Of a stretch of 41,279 nucleotides of DNA, positions 23,857 to 32,357 are shown piece by piece. Every line of letters starts with the position of its first letter. Within the stretch, counting starts at the first letter, position 1. The stretch is from Kiritimatiellia bacterium. GTDB lineage: Bacteria; Verrucomicrobiota; Kiritimatiellia; RFP12; UBA1067. The notes below the pieces were generated by a model that was not told the DNA's origin, did not search any database, and saw nothing but the letters and a program-made list of their open reading frames with translations. Made by a program: the position numbers and the translations under genes. Location of the stretch: the NCBI GenBank assembly GCA_016302985.1, contig JAEDMN010000003.1, positions 1 through 41,279 on the forward strand, written 5' to 3'.

Positions 23857-26763
23857 ATGAACAGGATTGCGGTGGGGCTGCTGGCCCTGGCGGCGCTCGT
23901 CGCCGGTTGCGGGGAGTGGAAGCTGGCGCGCGAGACGGTGTCGCTGAACGGCGCCGGCTGGCGCTTCGCGCGGGACCTGACGCCCGAGGCGCAGATGAAG
24001 CCGACGGCCGAGGCCTTCGACGATTCGACCTGGGACGCCGTCGAGGTGCCGCACGACTGGGCCATCGCGGGGCCGTTCGACCCGGACGCGCCGGGCGGTT
24101 CGGGCAAGCTGCCCTGGAGGGGCGTGGGCTGGTACCGCCGCGACTTCCAGCTGTCCGAGGAGCAGATGGACGGCATTCGGGCCGGCGGCGCGCTCTGGCT
24201 CGAGTTCGACGGCGTGATGGCGCGTCCGTCCGTCCATGTCAACGGGAAGCTGGCCGGGGGCTGGAACTACGGCTACATGGGCTTCCGCGTGGACGCGTCC
24301 GAGCTCGTGCACGTCGGGCGGAACACGCTGGCGGTCCGCGCCGACACGCGCGACCACCATTCGCGCTGGTATCCGGGCGCCGGCATCTACCGCGCCGTGC
24401 GGCTCGTCGTGGCGCCCGCGCTGCACGTGGTCCCCGACTCCCTCTTCGTCTCGACGCCCGCCGTCGCGAAGCAGAGCGCGACGGTGCACGTCGCGTTCAC
24501 GGTCACGAACCGGCTGGACGGCTCCCGGCGCGTCGAGGCGGGCGTGCGGATCGCGCCCCCCGGGTCCGCGGACGGCGTCGTGGCGGAGGGCCGGACGTCC
24601 CTGAGCGTGGAGGCGAAGGGGACGCGGCGGGTGTCCTTCGACCTCGAGGTGCGGGATCCCCGCCTCTGGGACCTGGAGAAGCCCGAGCTCTACACGGCGA
24701 CCGCGGGCGTGCTGCAGGGCGGCCGCCTCGACGTGCAGGCGACGCGCTTCGGCGTCCGCACCGCCGTGTTCACGGCGGACGACGGCTTCCACCTGAACGG
24801 GCGGCGCGTGCAGCTCCACGGCGTCGACCTGCATTCGGACATGGGGCCGCTCGGCATGGCGTTCAACCGCTCGGTCATGCGCCGGCAGCTGCAGATCATG
24901 AAGGACATGGGCGCGAATGCGCTCCGCACGAGCCACAACGCCTGCGACCCGCAGGTGCTCGAGCTCTGCGACGAGATGGGCTTCGTCGTCTGGAACGAGT
25001 GCTTCGACAAGTGGGAGGGCACGAGCGGCCGCCGCAACGACGAGAACCTCGAGGACTACGTCGCCGCGAACCTCCGTGCCTTCGCGAAGCGCGACCGCAA
25101 CCACCCCAGCGTCGTCGCCTGGTCCATCGGCAACGAGATCCCGACCGCCACCACGAACTATCCGGCCGGCATGAGCGAGGCGAGGTTCCACGTCTTCCGC
25201 AACGCCATCCGCGAATTCGACGCGACCCGCCCCGTCGGCATCGGCTGCTGTCACGGCGACGCGATCGCGCGGGGCCTGTTCGCGGAACTCGACATCACGG
25301 GCTGGAACTACGGCGGTCAGTACCGGAACATCAAGGCGAGGCACCCGGACAAACCGGTCGTCTACACGGAAAGCGCGAGCGCGGTCAGCAGCTACGGCCA
25401 CTTCGAGCAGCCGCCCGCCGCCTCCAAGACGGACTACGACGTGAAGGCCGGCGAAGTCGGCGCCTACGAGCACAACGCGGCGCCGTGGAGCGACATCCCG
25501 GACGTCGAGTTCGCGCGCATGGAGCGGGACCGCTACTGCGCGGGCGAGTTCGTCTGGACGGGCATCGACTACCTGGGCGAACCCACCCCCTACGTCCGCT
25601 ACGAGTCCTTCCCGATGATGGAACACCTGAAGAACGAGGAACTGGCCCGCAGCTCCTACTTCGGCATCGTCGACCTCATGGGCATCCCGAAGGAGCGCTA
25701 CTGGCTCTACAGGTCGCACTGGAACCGGGCCGCGGGGACGGTCCACATCTCCCCGCACTGGAACTGGGCCGGCCGCGAGGGGAAGGCCACGCCCGTCTAC
25801 GTGTACACGGACGCGGACGAGGCCGAGCTCTTCCTCAACGGCCGCTCCCTCGGCCGGCGCGTGAAGGGCGTTCCGCAGCGCCCCGTCAACCTGGCGAAGG
25901 GCGGCGTCGCCACGGCGAGCAGCGTGGAGCGCAAGCCGGGCGTCGAGAACGCGCCGGCGCTCGCGCTCGACGGCCAGACCGATTCGCGCTGGTGCGCGAG
26001 CGGCCCCCGGAAGGGCGAGTGGTGGCAGGTCGACCTCGGAAAGAAGACGGCCTTCTCCCGCATCCTCGTCTCCGGCGAGCAGGAGGACGGCACCTACGCC
26101 TGGACGATCCGCCTCTCCGACGACGGGACGTCCTGGCGCGACTACGCGAAGAAACCGCTCGGCGCCGCCCAGGAGCAGCAGCCGAAGAGGGACGCCGCCC
26201 GCTATGTGCGCGTGGTCTTCGACGACCAGAAGCCCGGCGCCTGGGCCTCGATCCGCGACGTCGTCGTCAGCGACTGCGCGGACGGCTTCCGCCTGAATCC
26301 CTACTACGACGTCTGCGACCGCTACCGCCTCCGCTGGTTCGACGTCCCCTACGAGCCGGGCGAACTCAAGGCCGTGGCCTACCGCGGTGGCCGGAAGACG
26401 GGCGAGGCCGTCGTCCGGACCGCCGGAAAGCCCGTGGCCGTCAGCCTCACGCCCGAGCAGGACACGCTGCCGGACGACGGCGAGACGTGTGTCTTCGTGC
26501 AGGTCGACGTCGTCGACGCGGCGGGCGTGCGCGATCCGCTCGCGAAGGACCGCGTGTCCTTCTCCCTGACGGGCCCCGGGCGCATCCTGGCCGTCGGCAA
26601 CGGCAATCCGCGCGCGCACGAGTCCTTTGCGAAGACCGACGCGCACCCGCTCTACTTCGGCAAGGCGGTGGCGGTCGTGCGGCGCGAGGCGGGCACGTCC
26701 GCGCCGATCGTCCTGAAGGCCTCCGTCGACGGTCTCCAGCCAGCCGAAATCCGATTCAAGTAG
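23857..26763 (+). CDS. GH2 beta-galactosidase-like lipoprotein with inserted discoidin (F5/8 type C) domain
   Basis: The protein has 968 residues. The ATG at 23857 has AAGGA 12 bases upstream and begins a lipoprotein signal (LAALVAGC, lipid-attachment Cys18); the frame is open upstream only as a shadow. The domains are GH2 jelly roll (about 25-190: DDSTWDAVEVPHDWAI, GVGWYRRDFQL, HSRWYPGAGIYR), Ig-like domain (about 195-295), TIM barrel with acid/base E427 in SIGNEIPT and nucleophile E505 in VVYTESAS, then a DUF4982-like domain. At about residues 677-806 a complete F5/8 type C module (NLAKGGVATASS, ALDGQTDSRWCAS, EWWQVDLGKK, ARYVRVVF) sits between the two halves of the DUF4982 domain (VYVYTDADEAELFLNGRSLG before it, YRLRWFDVPYEPGELKAVAY after it). 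It is probably anchored to a cell-envelope membrane and cleaves beta-galactosides or related sugars. Confidence 0.9.
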   Translation: MNRIAVGLLALAALVAGCGEWKLARETVSLNGAGWRFARDLTPEAQMKPTAEAFDDSTWDAVEVPHDWAIAGPFDPDAPGGSGKLPWRGVGWYRRDFQLSEEQMDGIRAGGALWLEFDGVMARPSVHVNGKLAGGWNYGYMGFRVDASELVHVGRNTLAVRADTRDHHSRWYPGAGIYRAVRLVVAPALHVVPDSLFVSTPAVAKQSATVHVAFTVTNRLDGSRRVEAGVRIAPPGSADGVVAEGRTSLSVEAKGTRRVSFDLEVRDPRLWDLEKPELYTATAGVLQGGRLDVQATRFGVRTAVFTADDGFHLNGRRVQLHGVDLHSDMGPLGMAFNRSVMRRQLQIMKDMGANALRTSHNACDPQVLELCDEMGFVVWNECFDKWEGTSGRRNDENLEDYVAANLRAFAKRDRNHPSVVAWSIGNEIPTATTNYPAGMSEARFHVFRNAIREFDATRPVGIGCCHGDAIARGLFAELDITGWNYGGQYRNIKARHPDKPVVYTESASAVSSYGHFEQPPAASKTDYDVKAGEVGAYEHNAAPWSDIPDVEFARMERDRYCAGEFVWTGIDYLGEPTPYVRYESFPMMEHLKNEELARSSYFGIVDLMGIPKERYWLYRSHWNRAAGTVHISPHWNWAGREGKATPVYVYTDADEAELFLNGRSLGRRVKGVPQRPVNLAKGGVATASSVERKPGVENAPALALDGQTDSRWCASGPRKGEWWQVDLGKKTAFSRILVSGEQEDGTYAWTIRLSDDGTSWRDYAKKPLGAAQEQQPKRDAARYVRVVFDDQKPGAWASIRDVVVSDCADGFRLNPYYDVCDRYRLRWFDVPYEPGELKAVAYRGGRKTGEAVVRTAGKPVAVSLTPEQDTLPDDGETCVFVQVDVVDAAGVRDPLAKDRVSFSLTGPGRILAVGNGNPRAHESFAKTDAHPLYFGKAVAVVRREAGTSAPIVLKASVDGLQPAEIRFK

Positions 26764-26780
26764 TTTCCAAACCACAAATA

Positions 26781-26789
26781 TGGTAGAAT
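26781..26789 (+). promoter_or_regulatory. Extended -10 box directly before the carboxyltransferase gene
   Basis: TGGTAGAAT has hexamer 26784-26789, which ends 9 bases before the ATG at 26799. The predicted leader is 1-3 bases. No Shine-Dalgarno is visible in the bases upstream of the ATG. Confidence 0.5.
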
Positions 26790-26798
26790 AAAGACGTC

Positions 26799-28625
26799 AT
26801 GAAAAAAGACTTCCTGAAGAAAGTTCGCATCACCGACACGACCCTGCGCGACGCGCACCAGTCCCTGTGGGCCACGCGCATGCGGACCGACGACATTCTC
26901 AAGATCGCCGAGAAGATCGACGAAGCCGGCTACTACTCCCTCGAGTGCTGGGGCGGCGCCACGTTCGACGTGTGCATGCGCTTCCTCCGCGAGAATCCGT
27001 GGGAGCGCCTGCGCCAGATCAAGGCGGTCTGCAAGAAGACCCCGCTGCAGATGCTCTTCCGCGGCCAGAACATCCTTGGCTACAAGCACTACCCGGACGA
27101 CATCGTCGAGCGCTTCACGGCCCTGGCCTGCGAGAACGGCATGGACATCTTCCGCGTCTTCGACGCGCTGAACGATCCGCGCAACCTCGAGAAGGCGATC
27201 TCCTGCGTGAAGAAGTACGGCGGCCACGCCCAGGGCACGCTCTGCTACACGACCTCGCCCGTCCACACGGTCGAGAAGTACGTGGAGCTCGCGAAGGAGC
27301 AGCAGGCGATGGGCATCGACTCGCTCTGCATCAAGGACATGGCGGGCATCCTCACGCCCGGCGCCGCCCGCGAGCTCGTCGCGGCCCTCGTCCAGACGAT
27401 GCCCGAGATGCCGATCCAGGTCCACAGCCACATGACGAGCGGCATGGCCGCCGCGATGTACATGGCCGCCGTCGAGGCGGGCGCCGGCTGCGTCGACTGC
27501 GCGACGTCCACGATGTCGAGCTTCAGCTCGCAGCCGCCGTGCGAGTCCATCGTCACGATCCTCGAGTCCGAGGGCTACGACACGGGCCTCGACCAGAAGA
27601 AGCTCGCGGAGATCAACGCCTACTTCCAGAACCTGAAGAAGACCCGCCAGCAGGCCTCCTCCGCGAAGGTCGAGCCGGTCGACGCCGGCGTGCTCGTGCA
27701 CGCGATCCCGGGCGGCATGATCTCGAACCTCCGCAGCCAGCTCGCCCAGCAGGGCGCGCTCGACCGCCTGCCCGAGGTGCTCGAGGAGCTCCCGAAGACC
27801 CGCGCGGACATGGGCTATCCCCCGCTGGTCACGCCGACCTCGCAGATCGTCGGCGTGCAGAGCGTGCTCAACGTCCTCGGCGGCAAGCGCTACGGCATGG
27901 TCACCGACGAGACGAAGCACTACGCCGCCGGCTACTACGGCCGCACGCCCGCCCCGATCGAGAAGAAGCTGCAGAAGAAGCTGATGGGCGACCTGAAGCC
28001 GATCACCTGCCGTCCGGCCGACCTCCTCAAGCCCGGCCTCGCCGCCGCCGCGAAGGAGATCCCGTCCAAGCTGATCAAGGCGGAGGAGGACATCCTCAGC
28101 TACTGCCTCTTCCCGGAGGTCGCGCTCGGCTACTTCAAGTGGCGCGCGCAGCCCGACGACGCGAAGGACCCCATCCCCGCCGACGTCGAGATGCAGAAGG
28201 CGGCCGAGTCCGCGCCCGCCGCCGCCGCGGTCGACGCCGAGACGGCGAAGTTCGCGCAGATCGGCAAGGCGTTCGCCGCGCTGCTGGCCTCCTGCGGCGG
28301 TTCCTTCGACGCCGCCGCGCTGAAGGTCCCCGCGGCCGAGGCGGCCCCCGCCGCCGCGCCCGCGGCCGAGCCCGCGAAGGCCGCGGTTCCCGACGGCACG
28401 CCGGTTCCGGCGCCGCTGAACGGCACGTTCTACCGCAGCGCGGGCCCGGGCAAGCCGGAGCTCGCGAAGGACGGCGACACGGTCAAGGCGGGCGAACCCT
28501 GCTGCATCGTTGAGGCGATGAAGCTGTTCAACCCGATCAAGACCACCGCCGCCGGCAAGATCACGTTCCTCGTCAAGCATGGCGAGGTCGTGCAGAAGGG
28601 CCAGACGCTGGCCGTCATCTCGTAG
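26799..28625 (+). CDS. oadA: Oxaloacetate decarboxylase alpha / pyruvate carboxylase B-type subunit with C-terminal BCCP-like biotinyl domain
   Basis: The protein has 608 residues. Residues about 5-300 are the carboxyltransferase TIM barrel: ITDTTLRDAHQSLWATRM, LECWGGATFDVCMRFL, MLFRGQNILGYKHY, CIKDMAGILTP, IQVHSHMTSGMA. The conserved PYC/OADA region follows to about 450 (HAIPGGMISNL, VTPTSQIVGVQ). A linker rich in Ala and Pro (about 465-537) leads to a biotinyl domain with the biotin lysine K575 in VEAMKLF. That domain resembles acetyl-CoA carboxylase AccB, including the thumb-like GTFYRSAGPGKPE. The enzyme transfers a carboxyl group between oxaloacetate and biotin. In the Na+-pumping complex it works with OadB and OadG, which are not nearby, so it may instead pair with a biotin carboxylase encoded elsewhere. 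It is cytoplasmic. The symbol is by family, and the exact complex is unresolved. Confidence 0.9.
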   Translation: MKKDFLKKVRITDTTLRDAHQSLWATRMRTDDILKIAEKIDEAGYYSLECWGGATFDVCMRFLRENPWERLRQIKAVCKKTPLQMLFRGQNILGYKHYPDDIVERFTALACENGMDIFRVFDALNDPRNLEKAISCVKKYGGHAQGTLCYTTSPVHTVEKYVELAKEQQAMGIDSLCIKDMAGILTPGAARELVAALVQTMPEMPIQVHSHMTSGMAAAMYMAAVEAGAGCVDCATSTMSSFSSQPPCESIVTILESEGYDTGLDQKKLAEINAYFQNLKKTRQQASSAKVEPVDAGVLVHAIPGGMISNLRSQLAQQGALDRLPEVLEELPKTRADMGYPPLVTPTSQIVGVQSVLNVLGGKRYGMVTDETKHYAAGYYGRTPAPIEKKLQKKLMGDLKPITCRPADLLKPGLAAAAKEIPSKLIKAEEDILSYCLFPEVALGYFKWRAQPDDAKDPIPADVEMQKAAESAPAAAAVDAETAKFAQIGKAFAALLASCGGSFDAAALKVPAAEAAPAAAPAAEPAKAAVPDGTPVPAPLNGTFYRSAGPGKPELAKDGDTVKAGEPCCIVEAMKLFNPIKTTAAGKITFLVKHGEVVQKGQTLAVIS

Positions 28626-28652
28626 CGGATCGTTCCGTTCTGACGGTTGCGG

Positions 28653-28674
28653 TCCGACGGGATTCCCCGCCGGA
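28653..28674 (+). terminator. Imperfect hairpin after oadA, possible terminator
   Basis: TCCGACGGG (28653-28661) and CCCGCCGGA (28666-28674) can pair over 9 positions with one mismatch around a 4-base loop. The hairpin lies 27 bases after the oadA stop and before the Shine-Dalgarno of nfeD. No T-tract follows, so termination would be weak. Confidence 0.3.
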
Positions 28675-28722
28675 TCGCATCTGTCATCAGGCCCCGCACC
28701 CCGAACGAAGGAGGATCTAGCC

Positions 28723-29169
28723 ATGGACTTCACCACCGCAGCCTGGATCTGGCTCTATGTCGGCGCCTTCCTGATGCTGGCCGAAATCGTCAGCCCCGGC
28801 TTCGTCGTCTTCTTCTTCGGTCTGAGCGCCTGCACGGTCGCGGGCGTGAAATGGGCGTTCCCGGCGCTTCCGCTGTCTGCGCAGCTCGGGCTCTTCTCCG
28901 TCTTCTCGATCCTCTACCTCGTCGTGCTCCGCCGCCTGGTGAAGAGCGTCTTCATGGGCGAGACGGGAACGGACAACCGGCTGAAGAGCGACTACGAGGG
29001 CCGCGTCGGCAAGGTCGTCGAGACGATCCGGCCGGAAGTGCCGGGCCGCATCCTCCTCGGCGACGCCGAATGGGCCGCCGCCGCGACTGAGCGGCTCGAA
29101 CCGGGCGAGGAGGTCCGCGTCGTCGGACAGGACAACCTCACGCTCCAGGTCCGGAAGCTTGACGCCTAG
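28723..29169 (+). CDS. nfeD: NfeD-like membrane protein with C-terminal OB fold
   Basis: The protein has 148 residues, the size of the short NfeD type such as E. coli YbbJ. A strong AAGGAGG (28708-28714) lies 8 bases before the ATG at 28723, the best ribosome site in the window. There are two or three hydrophobic segments (WIWLYVGAFLMLAEIV, SPGFVVFFFGLSACTVAGV, and QLGLFSVFSILYLVVL). The soluble C-terminal OB-fold domain includes YEGRVGKVVETI and LEPGEEVRVVGQDNLTLQV. Short NfeD proteins are encoded beside SPFH proteins and are thought to form membrane complexes with them that affect membrane quality or organisation. That partner is the next gene, 35 bases downstream. Confidence 0.9.
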   Translation: MDFTTAAWIWLYVGAFLMLAEIVSPGFVVFFFGLSACTVAGVKWAFPALPLSAQLGLFSVFSILYLVVLRRLVKSVFMGETGTDNRLKSDYEGRVGKVVETIRPEVPGRILLGDAEWAAAATERLEPGEEVRVVGQDNLTLQVRKLDA

Positions 29170-29204
29170 ACACCGACAACAAAAAATACAGGAGAACACG
29201 TACC

Positions 29205-30134
29205 ATGACACCCGCCCTCGTCTTCTTCGTCCTCGTCGCGTTCATCGTCCTCGTCGCGATCGCGAAGACCGCCGTCGTCGTCCCCCAGAAGACCGCCTTC
29301 ATCGTCGAGCGCCTCGGCAAGTACCGCTGCACGCTCGAGGCCGGCTTCCACATCCTCGTGCCGTTCTTCGACAGGATCGCCTACCGCCACTCCCTGAAGG
29401 AGCAGGCGATCGACGTGCCGCCGCAGGAGTGCATCACCAAGGACAACATCGCGGTCTCCGTCGACGGCATCCTCTACATGCAGGTCGTCGACCCCGTGAA
29501 GGCGTCCTACGGCATCGGCAACTACCTCTTCGCGACGACGCAGCTCGCCCAGACCACGATGCGTTCCGAGATGGGCAAGCTCGACCTCGACCGCTCCTTC
29601 GAGGAGCGCACGATGATCAACGAGGCGATCGTGAAGGCGGTCGACAAGGCGAGCGACCCGTGGGGCATCAAGGTCACGCGCTACGAGATCAAGAACATCA
29701 CGCCGCCGCGCACGATCCGGGACGCGATGGAGAAGCAGATGCGCGCCGAGCGCGAGAAGCGCGCGATGATCGCCGAGTCGGAGGGCGAACGCCAGGCGAA
29801 GATCAACCGCGCCGAGGGCGAGCGCCAGGAGGCGATCGCGCTCTCCGAAGGCGAGCGCATGCGCAAGATCAACGAGGCCGAGGGCCGCGCGAAGGAGATC
29901 CTGCTCGTCGCCGAGGCGCAGGCCGCCGGCATCCAGAAGGTCGCCGAGGCCATCAGCGGGCAGGGCGGCATGGAGTCCGTCAACATGCAGCTCGCGCAGC
30001 AGTACCTGCAGCAGTTCGGCAACCTCGCGAAGACGAACAACACGATGATCATCCCGAGCGACCTCGCGAACGTCGCGGGCGTGATCCAGGCGTGCTCGAC
30101 CATCGTGAAGAGCGCCCCCGTTCAGAAGGCTTGA
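29205..30134 (+). CDS. qmcA: SPFH/stomatin-like membrane protein (QmcA type)
   Basis: The protein has 309 residues, near the 305 of E. coli QmcA. AGGAG lies 10 bases before the ATG. A single N-terminal membrane helix (ALVFFVLVAFIVLVAIA) is followed by the SPFH/Band 7 domain: VVPQKTAFIVERLGKYRCTLEAGFHILVPFFDRIAYR (quoted in pieces: VVPQKTAFIVERLGKY and GFHILVPFFDRI), IDVPPQECITKDN, DPWGIKVTRYEIKNI. A long charged coiled-coil region with EGERQAKI-type repeats (about 180-255) should drive oligomerisation. The C-terminal part is NMQLAQQYLQQFGNLA. These proteins form large membrane-bound cages or scaffolds that modulate protease access and membrane microdomains. The pairing with nfeD is the same as in E. 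coli (qmcA-ybbJ), with reversed order here. Confidence 0.93.
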   Translation: MTPALVFFVLVAFIVLVAIAKTAVVVPQKTAFIVERLGKYRCTLEAGFHILVPFFDRIAYRHSLKEQAIDVPPQECITKDNIAVSVDGILYMQVVDPVKASYGIGNYLFATTQLAQTTMRSEMGKLDLDRSFEERTMINEAIVKAVDKASDPWGIKVTRYEIKNITPPRTIRDAMEKQMRAEREKRAMIAESEGERQAKINRAEGERQEAIALSEGERMRKINEAEGRAKEILLVAEAQAAGIQKVAEAISGQGGMESVNMQLAQQYLQQFGNLAKTNNTMIIPSDLANVAGVIQACSTIVKSAPVQKA

Positions 30135-30159
30135 TTCATAGTAGGAAAGGACATCGACC

Positions 30160-30915
30160 ATGCCGTCTCTCAAGGACATGCGGGGCCAGGCGAAGGAAGC
30201 CGGCCTCATGAAGCTCGACAAGCTGATCGCCACGCGCCAGCGCATCCCGGACTGCGAGATCCCGATCCCGATCCCCGAGCTCTGTGCGCGCTACGAGAAG
30301 CTCTACACCGGCGCCATCAACGACGTGATGCGCGAATTCACGCTGCTCGACCAGAACCTGCCGAGCGACATCATGCCGCTCCGCGACGAGATGACCGTCT
30401 GCGGCGAGGCGTTCACCGTCAAGAGCGCCCCGAACGTGATGATCGAGGGCGAGATGACGTTCCGCGCGCAGATGCTCGACGACTTCAAGCCGAACGGCGT
30501 CGTCGTCTGGGACACGTCGAACGACGTCGAGGCCTCCCTCTGGGGCGGCGTCATGACCGCGACGGCCATGACCAAGGGCATCCGCGGCGCCGTCATCGCG
30601 GGCGGCATCCGCGACACGAAGCAGATCCTCGAGCAGAAGTTCCCGGTCTTCTACCGCTACCGCACCTCGAACGGTTCGCTCGGCCGCTGCATGATCACGC
30701 ACTACCAGGTGCCGGTCAGGATCGGCAAGGTGACGGTGCGCCCCGGCGACATCATCTTCGGCGACATCGACGGCGTGCTGTGCATCCCGCGCGAGATCGC
30801 GTACGACGTGCTGCTGCGCGCCGAGGGCATCGAGCGCAACGAGGTGGACATCTTCAGCTGGGTCCGCCAGGGCGACACGATCAGCGAGATCATCGACAAG
30901 GGCGGCTACTTCTGA
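30160..30915 (+). CDS. RraA-family protein (aldolase/decarboxylase-like)
   Basis: The protein has 251 residues; AGGAAAGGA precedes the ATG at 30160. The RraA / 4-hydroxy-4-methyl-2-oxoglutarate aldolase fold is recognised from VCGEAFTVKS, GVVVWDTSND, the signature GGIRD at residues 148-152 (R151 and D152 bind substrate and metal in characterised aldolases), and GDIDGVLCIP at 201-210. The length exceeds the roughly 160 of the E. coli RNase E regulator RraA, and fits metabolic family members that cleave or decarboxylate 2-oxo-acids such as oxaloacetate. The stop overlaps the next start by one base (TGATG), so expression is coupled to the amylase-like gene. A role in sugar-acid catabolism is inferred; the substrate is unknown. 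Confidence 0.88.
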   Translation: MPSLKDMRGQAKEAGLMKLDKLIATRQRIPDCEIPIPIPELCARYEKLYTGAINDVMREFTLLDQNLPSDIMPLRDEMTVCGEAFTVKSAPNVMIEGEMTFRAQMLDDFKPNGVVVWDTSNDVEASLWGGVMTATAMTKGIRGAVIAGGIRDTKQILEQKFPVFYRYRTSNGSLGRCMITHYQVPVRIGKVTVRPGDIIFGDIDGVLCIPREIAYDVLLRAEGIERNEVDIFSWVRQGDTISEIIDKGGYF

Positions 30916-32327
30916 TGAAGCGCCTGCTGCTTGCGGCGGTCCTCGCCGCCGCGTTCCTGGCGCCGGGCGCGATGCGCCCGACGCCGGACTATCTGAAGAA
31001 GGCGACGGTCTACCAGGTCGTGCTGCGCAACTTCACGCGCGACGGCAACTTCAGGGCCGCCACCGAGATGCTGGAGCACGTCCGCTCCGCCGGCGTCGAC
31101 GTCGTCTACCTCGCGCCGTTCGTGGAGATGGACTGCGATATGGACGAGAGCGGCTGGAGCATCCGCCAGCACAAGAGCGGCTACGGCTCGCCCAAGAACT
31201 CGTACCGCATCTCGAACTACGACAAGATCGACCCCGAGTACGGCCAGGACGCCGACTTCAAGGCCTTCAACGACAAGGCGCACGCGCTCGGCATGAAGGT
31301 CTACATGGACCTCGTCTACCTGCACTGCGGCCCGAACAACGTGCTGAAGGACCTCTTCCCGGACGCCTTCCAGAAGAATCCGGACGGCTCCGTCCGCACG
31401 ACCTACTGGCACTTCCCCTACGTGAACTTCGAATCGAAGCAGGTCCGCAAGTACCTGATCGACTCCATGCTCCACTGGATGCGCCTCGGCTGCGACGGCT
31501 TCCGCTGCGACGTGGGCGACCAGGTGCCGATCGACTTCTGGGTCGAGGCCGTGACGGCCTGCCAGAAGGTCAACCCCGACCTCGTGATGATCAACGAGGG
31601 CACGAAGGCCGAATGGCTCGAGAAGGCGTTCGACGCCTGCTACGCCTGGCCGTGGAGCTTCTCCATCCGCAACTTCCTTACCCCGGCGCTGCCCGGGCAG
31701 AAGTCCGCGAAGCACAAGACGCTCGACCAGAAGATGCCGGGCGTGCGCGACTACGAGGCGAAGCTCCCGAAGGGCGCGCTGATGTTCTGCTTCATGGACA
31801 ACCACGACACGGCGACGGACGACTGGAACGACCGCTTCGACCGCGTCCATCCCGTGGAGGCCGGCAACGCGGCCTTCGTGCTCACGTTCCTGCGCCGCGG
31901 CCTGCCGCTCGTCTTCAACGGGAACGAGATCGCGGACAACTCCCGCAATTCGTTCTTCGCGCCGGTCGAGCACCCCGCCCGCGCCGCCAAGACCGTCGAC
32001 TGGGCGCGCGCCGTCCAGCCCGCCGGCCAGAAGCGCCTCGCGCTCATCCGCCGCCTCGCGCAGCTTCACCACGACGACCCCGTCTTCTACGACGGGGAGA
32101 TGGACTGGATCACCGCCGGCGAGGCGAAGGGCGCGATCGCCTTCGTCCGCCGCCACGGCGGCCGCAGGGTGTTCGTCACGGCGAACCTCACGGACAAGGA
32201 CGTCGCCTTCGCCCCCGAGGGCGTGAAGCTGGACGCGGCGAAGCAGCCGCTCCTCGCCGAGAACTTCAAGCTGGACGGCGCGTCCGTCTCGCTCGGTCCC
32301 TGGGGCTACGTCGCCATCGAGTTCTGA
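30915..32327 (+). CDS. Exported GH13 alpha-amylase-family enzyme
   Basis: The protein has 470 residues. The start at 30915 overlaps the upstream stop (TGATG) and gives a signal sequence (MKRLLLAAVLAAAFLAPGAM); the frame is open to 30780 only through the upstream gene. The catalytic barrel shows VYQVVLRNFTRDG, YGSPKNSYRISNYDKIDPEYG, MDLVYLHCG, GCDGFRCDVGD with nucleophile D199, VMINEGTK with acid/base E228, and CFMDNHDT with the transition-state stabiliser D298. A C-terminal beta domain ends at VSLGPWGYVAIEF. GH13 enzymes hydrolyse or rearrange alpha-glucans. NHD and the nucleophile are intact, so it should be active. Close relatives include alpha-amylases and small-oligosaccharide glucosidases; the subfamily cannot be settled by eye. 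Its coupling to an RraA-family gene is unusual. Confidence 0.88.
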   Translation: MKRLLLAAVLAAAFLAPGAMRPTPDYLKKATVYQVVLRNFTRDGNFRAATEMLEHVRSAGVDVVYLAPFVEMDCDMDESGWSIRQHKSGYGSPKNSYRISNYDKIDPEYGQDADFKAFNDKAHALGMKVYMDLVYLHCGPNNVLKDLFPDAFQKNPDGSVRTTYWHFPYVNFESKQVRKYLIDSMLHWMRLGCDGFRCDVGDQVPIDFWVEAVTACQKVNPDLVMINEGTKAEWLEKAFDACYAWPWSFSIRNFLTPALPGQKSAKHKTLDQKMPGVRDYEAKLPKGALMFCFMDNHDTATDDWNDRFDRVHPVEAGNAAFVLTFLRRGLPLVFNGNEIADNSRNSFFAPVEHPARAAKTVDWARAVQPAGQKRLALIRRLAQLHHDDPVFYDGEMDWITAGEAKGAIAFVRRHGGRRVFVTANLTDKDVAFAPEGVKLDAAKQPLLAENFKLDGASVSLGPWGYVAIEF

Positions 32328-32357
32328 GAACGACACGCATACGACAACGAGGTAGAC

